From assembly GCA_037178675.1 (NCBI GenBank), contig JAYMGJ010000848.1:1-21888 (forward strand): 21,888 bases of DNA, in the 5' to 3' direction. Source of the DNA: Scleroderma bovista (taxonomy: Eukaryota > Basidiomycota > Agaricomycetes > Boletales > Sclerodermataceae). Under the pieces are notes generated by a model. The model saw only the letters and a program-made list of their open reading frames with translations. It was not told the DNA's origin and did not search any database. Shown in pieces: positions 18,877 to 21,888 of this stretch. How positions within the stretch are numbered: position 1 is the stretch's first letter; each line of letters opens with the position of its first letter. The position numbers and the translations under genes were made by a program.

Positions 18877-19555
18877 GTAGATTTGATCTCACCAAAACTC
18901 GTGCAAATTCACCCACCATGGCTCTGAACTTACTGTCTCCGACAGTATGCATAAACCCACACTCTTTGTCTATCACTCATGTCCACTCATGTCTGGCCAA
19001 TCCTGGCCACTGTACTCCTGAGCATTGTGCTCTATGACTCATCCTATCCGGACTTTTTGCTCTGACCATCTCCAGTCGCCCGCATTGACTGGCAACTACT
19101 CCTGGACTTTGCTCTAAGTCCTTCGTACTTTATTTCCAATGACTGCTCTTCTTTAGGGCATCAACTCCGGCCACCCCTATCTTACTCCAGCTTTACAAAC
19201 CCTTGTTTGGTCCAGACTTTTGAATTTCCGCCCTCTTGTCCTTTCTTTGGACTCGGAAACTCTCTGGCTGACTCGGAAGTATTTGTCTGCACTCTGTTGC
19301 CTTGGCTTGTCACTAGCTCTGCTGCCTGCACCTACCTTTGCCTTCCTTTGGCTGCTCTGACCCTCATCAACTCCGGACGTTTGGTTTTCTGGCTTGTTGT
19401 CCCTTCTCCGGGACTTGGAAACTCTTCGCTCCACCTGGAAACCTTGTCCGCACTCTGCAGCCATTCTGTGGCATCATGTCTGTTGCCTCTGTCTTCCTCT
19501 TGCCTCCTTTTGTCTATCTAGACTCTTGGCTACTCCGGACTTTTGAATTTCTGGC

Positions 19556-19560
19556 TTTCC
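19556..19560 (+). repeat. Target-site duplication TTTCC, left copy
   Basis: TTTCC directly precedes the TGTTGG start of the 322-bp solo LTR and is repeated right after its CCAACA end (19883-19887). Confidence 0.8.
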
Positions 19561-19704
19561 TGTTGGACTAATATTTAGATCGCTTCAAGTCTAATCGCGT
19601 ACACTACACATGTTCACCTCGTTCCCGTGTCCTTCCGCTCTCTACGTACACGTTTATCAACTAGCCATACCTATATAAGAAGTCCGTCCATTCCGACGCA
19701 CCTC

Positions 19705-19731
19705 AGTCTTCGTATTCTCTTCGAGACTGAG
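19705..19731 (+). repeat. 27-bp hairpin unit, copy 1, in the 322-bp LTR
   Basis: The unit begins AGTCTTCG and ends CGAGACTGAG. CTCAGTCT and AGACTGAG can pair as a stem in this copy. It lies about 25-50 bp after the TATA box, so it would be near the RNA start. An exact second copy follows 104 bp further on. Confidence 0.7.
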
Positions 19732-19808
19732 GTGAGACTCTCATACTACCATTCATACATCGTTACTCACTCGTTACTGTAGTCACTCGTTTAGGTAACT
19801 AATAACTG

Positions 19809-19835
19809 AGTCTTCGTATTCTCTTCGAGACTGAG
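19809..19835 (+). repeat. 27-bp hairpin unit, copy 2, in the 322-bp LTR
   Basis: It is identical over 27 bp to the unit at 19705-19731. The following GTCACTCGTTTAG also recurs just before this copy (about 19780), so part of the LTR is internally duplicated. Confidence 0.7.
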
Positions 19836-19882
19836 TCACTCGTTTAGCAAACTCGTTCGTCCATCGTCGCTGCGCGCCAACA

Positions 19883-19887
19883 TTTCC
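19883..19887 (+). repeat. Target-site duplication TTTCC, right copy
   Basis: It matches 19556-19560 directly after the CA end of the solo LTR. Confidence 0.8.
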
Positions 19888-20428
19888 ATCCTTTCTCCAG
19901 CATCGGAAACCCTCAGCTTTATCCGGAAATCATTGTCTACACTCTGTAGCCATCTCCAGGCATTGTATCTGCTGTCCTCTTCCGCTCCCTTGCCTTCAGC
20001 AATCTTGGACATCATATCCTGTCTCTCTGCAGCTACTCGGGTGTCTAACACCTTGGTACTCCAGCATCTTGGTCCGCTCCGGCTCCCCAACTCCACTGGG
20101 AGTACTCCGCAGTGCTTTGGAACACTCTATAACCAACTCCAATGTTTTAGCTCAAAACTCCGGTCGCCCTACTGTTCACTTGGGCTCCCTCTATTGAAAA
20201 TGTCACTCCTTGCACTTGGAAATCTTTCCACTCTGTGGAAACTCCAGCCAACTCCGGACCTATGCAGCAGGCCATCCACTAGTCTTTGCTCCCTACCTTT
20301 GCTCTTGACAGTCTTGTGTCTGTCGTTCTGTCTGTCCTCTGTGTCTGTTCTTTCCAGTCACTCTTTGCGTCCTTGACACTCTTGTCCGTGGTATCTAGAC
20401 CTTGTCCAGTCATCTCCTGTGCACCACA

Positions 20429-20780
20429 CACTAACTCCGGTTGTGTCTTGTGGTTGCACACCAACTCCGGTCACTCCCTGTGGCTGCACACTAACTCCGG
20501 TCAACTCCTGGTTGTGCACTAACTCCGGTCACCTCCTGTGACCTGCATACTACCTTTACTAGTTGCCTTCTGTGCCCAGTGCACCAACTCTTGTCATCTC
20601 CTGTGGCTGCGCACTAACTCTGGTCAACTCCTGTGGTTGCGCACTAACTCTGGTCACCTCCTGTGCCCTGTGTGCTAACTCCAGTTGCCTTCTGTGCCCA
20701 GTACACTAACTCCAGTCATCTCCTGTGGCTGCGCACCAACTCCGGTCACTTCCTGTGCCCTGTGTGCTAACTCCGGTCAC
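20429..20780 (+). repeat. Irregular tandem repeat, unit about 30-37 bp
   Basis: About ten units follow the pattern CACTAACTCCGGTCA, then CTCCTGTGG, then CTGCG, with CCGG drifting to CTGG or CCAG in some units and spacing varying by several bases. Degenerate copies suggest an old array. There is no coding content. Units are too variable and too closely spaced for a CRISPR array. Confidence 0.65.
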
Positions 20781-21205
20781 ATCTCCACCTGATCACTTGG
20801 TATCTCTGGACTTTCTCCACCCACCCGGACTAACAGGCTTTGCTGTTACCCATCGGAAACCCCTATTTCTGGAACTCCGGCACTGTCCTGCCATCCAGTC
20901 TGTCATTCTGACCCCTTTTGCCTGCCTCTGACTATCTTGTCAACCTCCGAGTCTGTCCTTTCTTTGTCAACTCCAGTCATCTCTGCTCCTCTGGCATCGT
21001 TGCACAAACTCTCTCCGTGCCCCTGCGCACACCTCTGTGTCTCTGCACACAAACCTTCGTGCTCTTTTGCACAATCCACACCTCCGGTGCAATCTGGTGC
21101 TATATGCACAAATCTGTGCCTCCGTGCACAACCCTCGCTCGGGAACTACTAATAGGAGTAACTTCGAAACATAACATACCACCTACGAGGATCTGTTGAT
21201 CAATT

Positions 21206-21235
21206 AGGTATTGGTTTGTATTATCACCGAATACC
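21206..21235. other. Hairpin-forming inverted repeat in an A/T-rich island
   Basis: AGGTATTGGT pairs with ACCGAATACCT, with one bulged base, around a 9-base loop. It sits in about 110 bp (roughly 21135-21245) that lacks the C/T bias and CTCCGG motif of its surroundings, so a small insertion is possible. No flanking duplication was found. Confidence 0.35.
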
Positions 21236-21648
21236 TTGCAGTGTTTGCCAAGCCCCTGACGTCACCCCCTGGGAACCTAGTTTCCAAAACTCCGGAATTT
21301 ACTTCCACCTCCTGCTCTCTCTGACCCCTTGTTGACTAGCCAGTTGAACTCCTGGTAACTCCGGGCAAACCCACCTGCTTCTATCCAGCTTGCGATGGCT
21401 AACCCCCATGACTGCAATCTAACTCTGAAAGCAACTCCGGTTCTTCCTTGATTGGAAGGAACCACCTCCGCCTGGAAACCACCCGCTACCACCCAAGACC
21501 TTGTCTTCAGTTTCACCAACTCAGACTCACCCTTCCATTCACCACTCTCTTGTCTCCATATACCTAGGCTACCTCTCGTCACCATCCCTGACTACTCCGA
21601 GTAACTCCGGTTGTTGTCCACCTGGACAACTGCACTCTGTGCTATTCT

Positions 21649-21745
21649 GCTCCGGACCTCTTTGTCAAAACTCCGGACTTTGTATTCACTACTCCGGACC
21701 TTTCTTGTCAATACTCCGGACCTTGTTGTCAAAACTCCGGATTTT
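21649..21745 (+). repeat. Short tandem array of CTCCGGAC-TTTGTCAA units
   Basis: Five CTCCGG motifs at about 20-27 bp spacing, separated by variants of ACCTTTGTCAAAA or ACTTTGTATTCACT. It is a second, distinct array within the CTCCGG-rich region. Confidence 0.55.
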
Positions 21746-21888
21746 ACTCACTCCACAGCACCATCCTCTGCTGTTCTGCCTAACCCGCTTTGTGCTTGCT
21801 AGCCCCAAGTGTCACTTTGGTGCATCTGCACTACCTGCTCTCTGACCCGGCCATCTGGTGCTTCGACCCCATTACCCTGAGGGTAGAC

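Larger units (their letters stand above)
19561..19882 (+). mobile_element. Solo LTR, 322 bp, different family
   Basis: It starts TGTTGG and ends CCAACA, a perfect 6-bp terminal inverted repeat, with TTTCC duplicated on both sides. Its composition breaks with the surrounding CTCCGG-rich DNA: it has no CTCCGG motif. A TATATAA box lies at 19672-19678, followed by two copies of a 27-bp hairpin-forming unit (19705-19731 and 19809-19835). It is too short to hold a gene. Known pattern: a solo LTR left after recombination. The TATA position suggests transcription to the right. Confidence 0.85.
18877..21888. mobile_element. C/T-rich, CTCCGG-studded non-coding region (possible LARD-type interior)
   Basis: No domain-bearing frame exists on either strand in 3 kb; the open frames are Ser/Leu/Pro/Cys-rich chance products of biased sequence. 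The plus strand is strongly C/T-rich and carries CTCCGG again and again, often as AACTCCGGTC or AACTCCGGAC. My hand count is about 36 from 17641 to 21888, which includes the preceding LTR. Because the LTR at 17627-18876 has the same composition and motif and promotes rightward, this may be the interior of a large non-coding retrotransposon derivative. It is interrupted by an unrelated solo LTR (19561-19882). The right end is open at the window edge. Confidence 0.5.

Noticed and set aside
18877..18900. Primer-binding site directly after the 1,250-bp LTR
   Set aside because: The sequence GTAGATTTGATC has no TGG start and I could not match it to a tRNA end; not annotated.
20429..20780. Spaced repeat array resembling a CRISPR at first glance
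   Set aside because: Units are degenerate, spacing is irregular and very short, and the organism is a eukaryote; it is an ordinary minisatellite-like array.

Overview
The window reads as genomic DNA of a mushroom-forming basidiomycete (Agaricomycetes). Genes carry many short introns of about 50-80 nt with GT..AG ends. The families are typical of that group: a Kre9/Knh1-like GPI-anchored secreted protein, an LRR-type F-box protein, DUF6533-type multi-pass membrane proteins, a HET-domain relic, a PIF/Harbinger transposase and LTR retrotransposons. I saw no tRNA, rRNA, CRISPR or bacterial operon structure.

Layout. The left part (1-10.4 kb) is host-gene territory: a four-exon GPI-anchored protein (485-1197, +), a single-exon F-box protein (1851-3560, -), and two DUF6533-type paralogues on the minus strand, copy A (3992-5646) and copy B (7957-9590). 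Between and after them lie stretches with no recognisable gene and a decayed HET-domain gene (9720-10365, -). I rebuilt both DUF6533 models by hand. They share 12 coding exons, most of identical length (14, 35, 179, 8, 126, 16, 43 and 38 nt), including an 8-nt micro-exon. Copy B is open throughout (292 codons plus stop); copy A has a 2-nt GT duplication that breaks its frame.

The right part (about 11-21.9 kb) is a nest of mobile elements. A PIF1-helicase-like tail lies near 11.1-11.3 kb. A PIF/Harbinger element follows, with a transposase (12312-14909, +; two stop codons) and an opposed accessory gene (15012-15584, -). A 1,226-bp solo LTR with a TTATC target duplication sits inside the first transposase intron. 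The accessory gene is cut at 15584 by another LTR retrotransposon, whose leader, Gag and start of protease run to 17626. That element is in turn cut by a second copy (1,250 bp) of the LTR found in the Harbinger intron, here in the opposite orientation. From 18877 to the window end there is about 3 kb of C/T-rich, CTCCGG-studded sequence without a gene, itself hit by a different 322-bp solo LTR (19561-19882) with a TTTCC duplication.

Inferred order of events: Harbinger first, then the Gag element into its accessory gene and the 1.2-kb LTR family into both, with the 322-bp LTR landing in the downstream part. The host genes on the left do not look functionally linked, apart from the two DUF6533 paralogues, which are products of one duplication.
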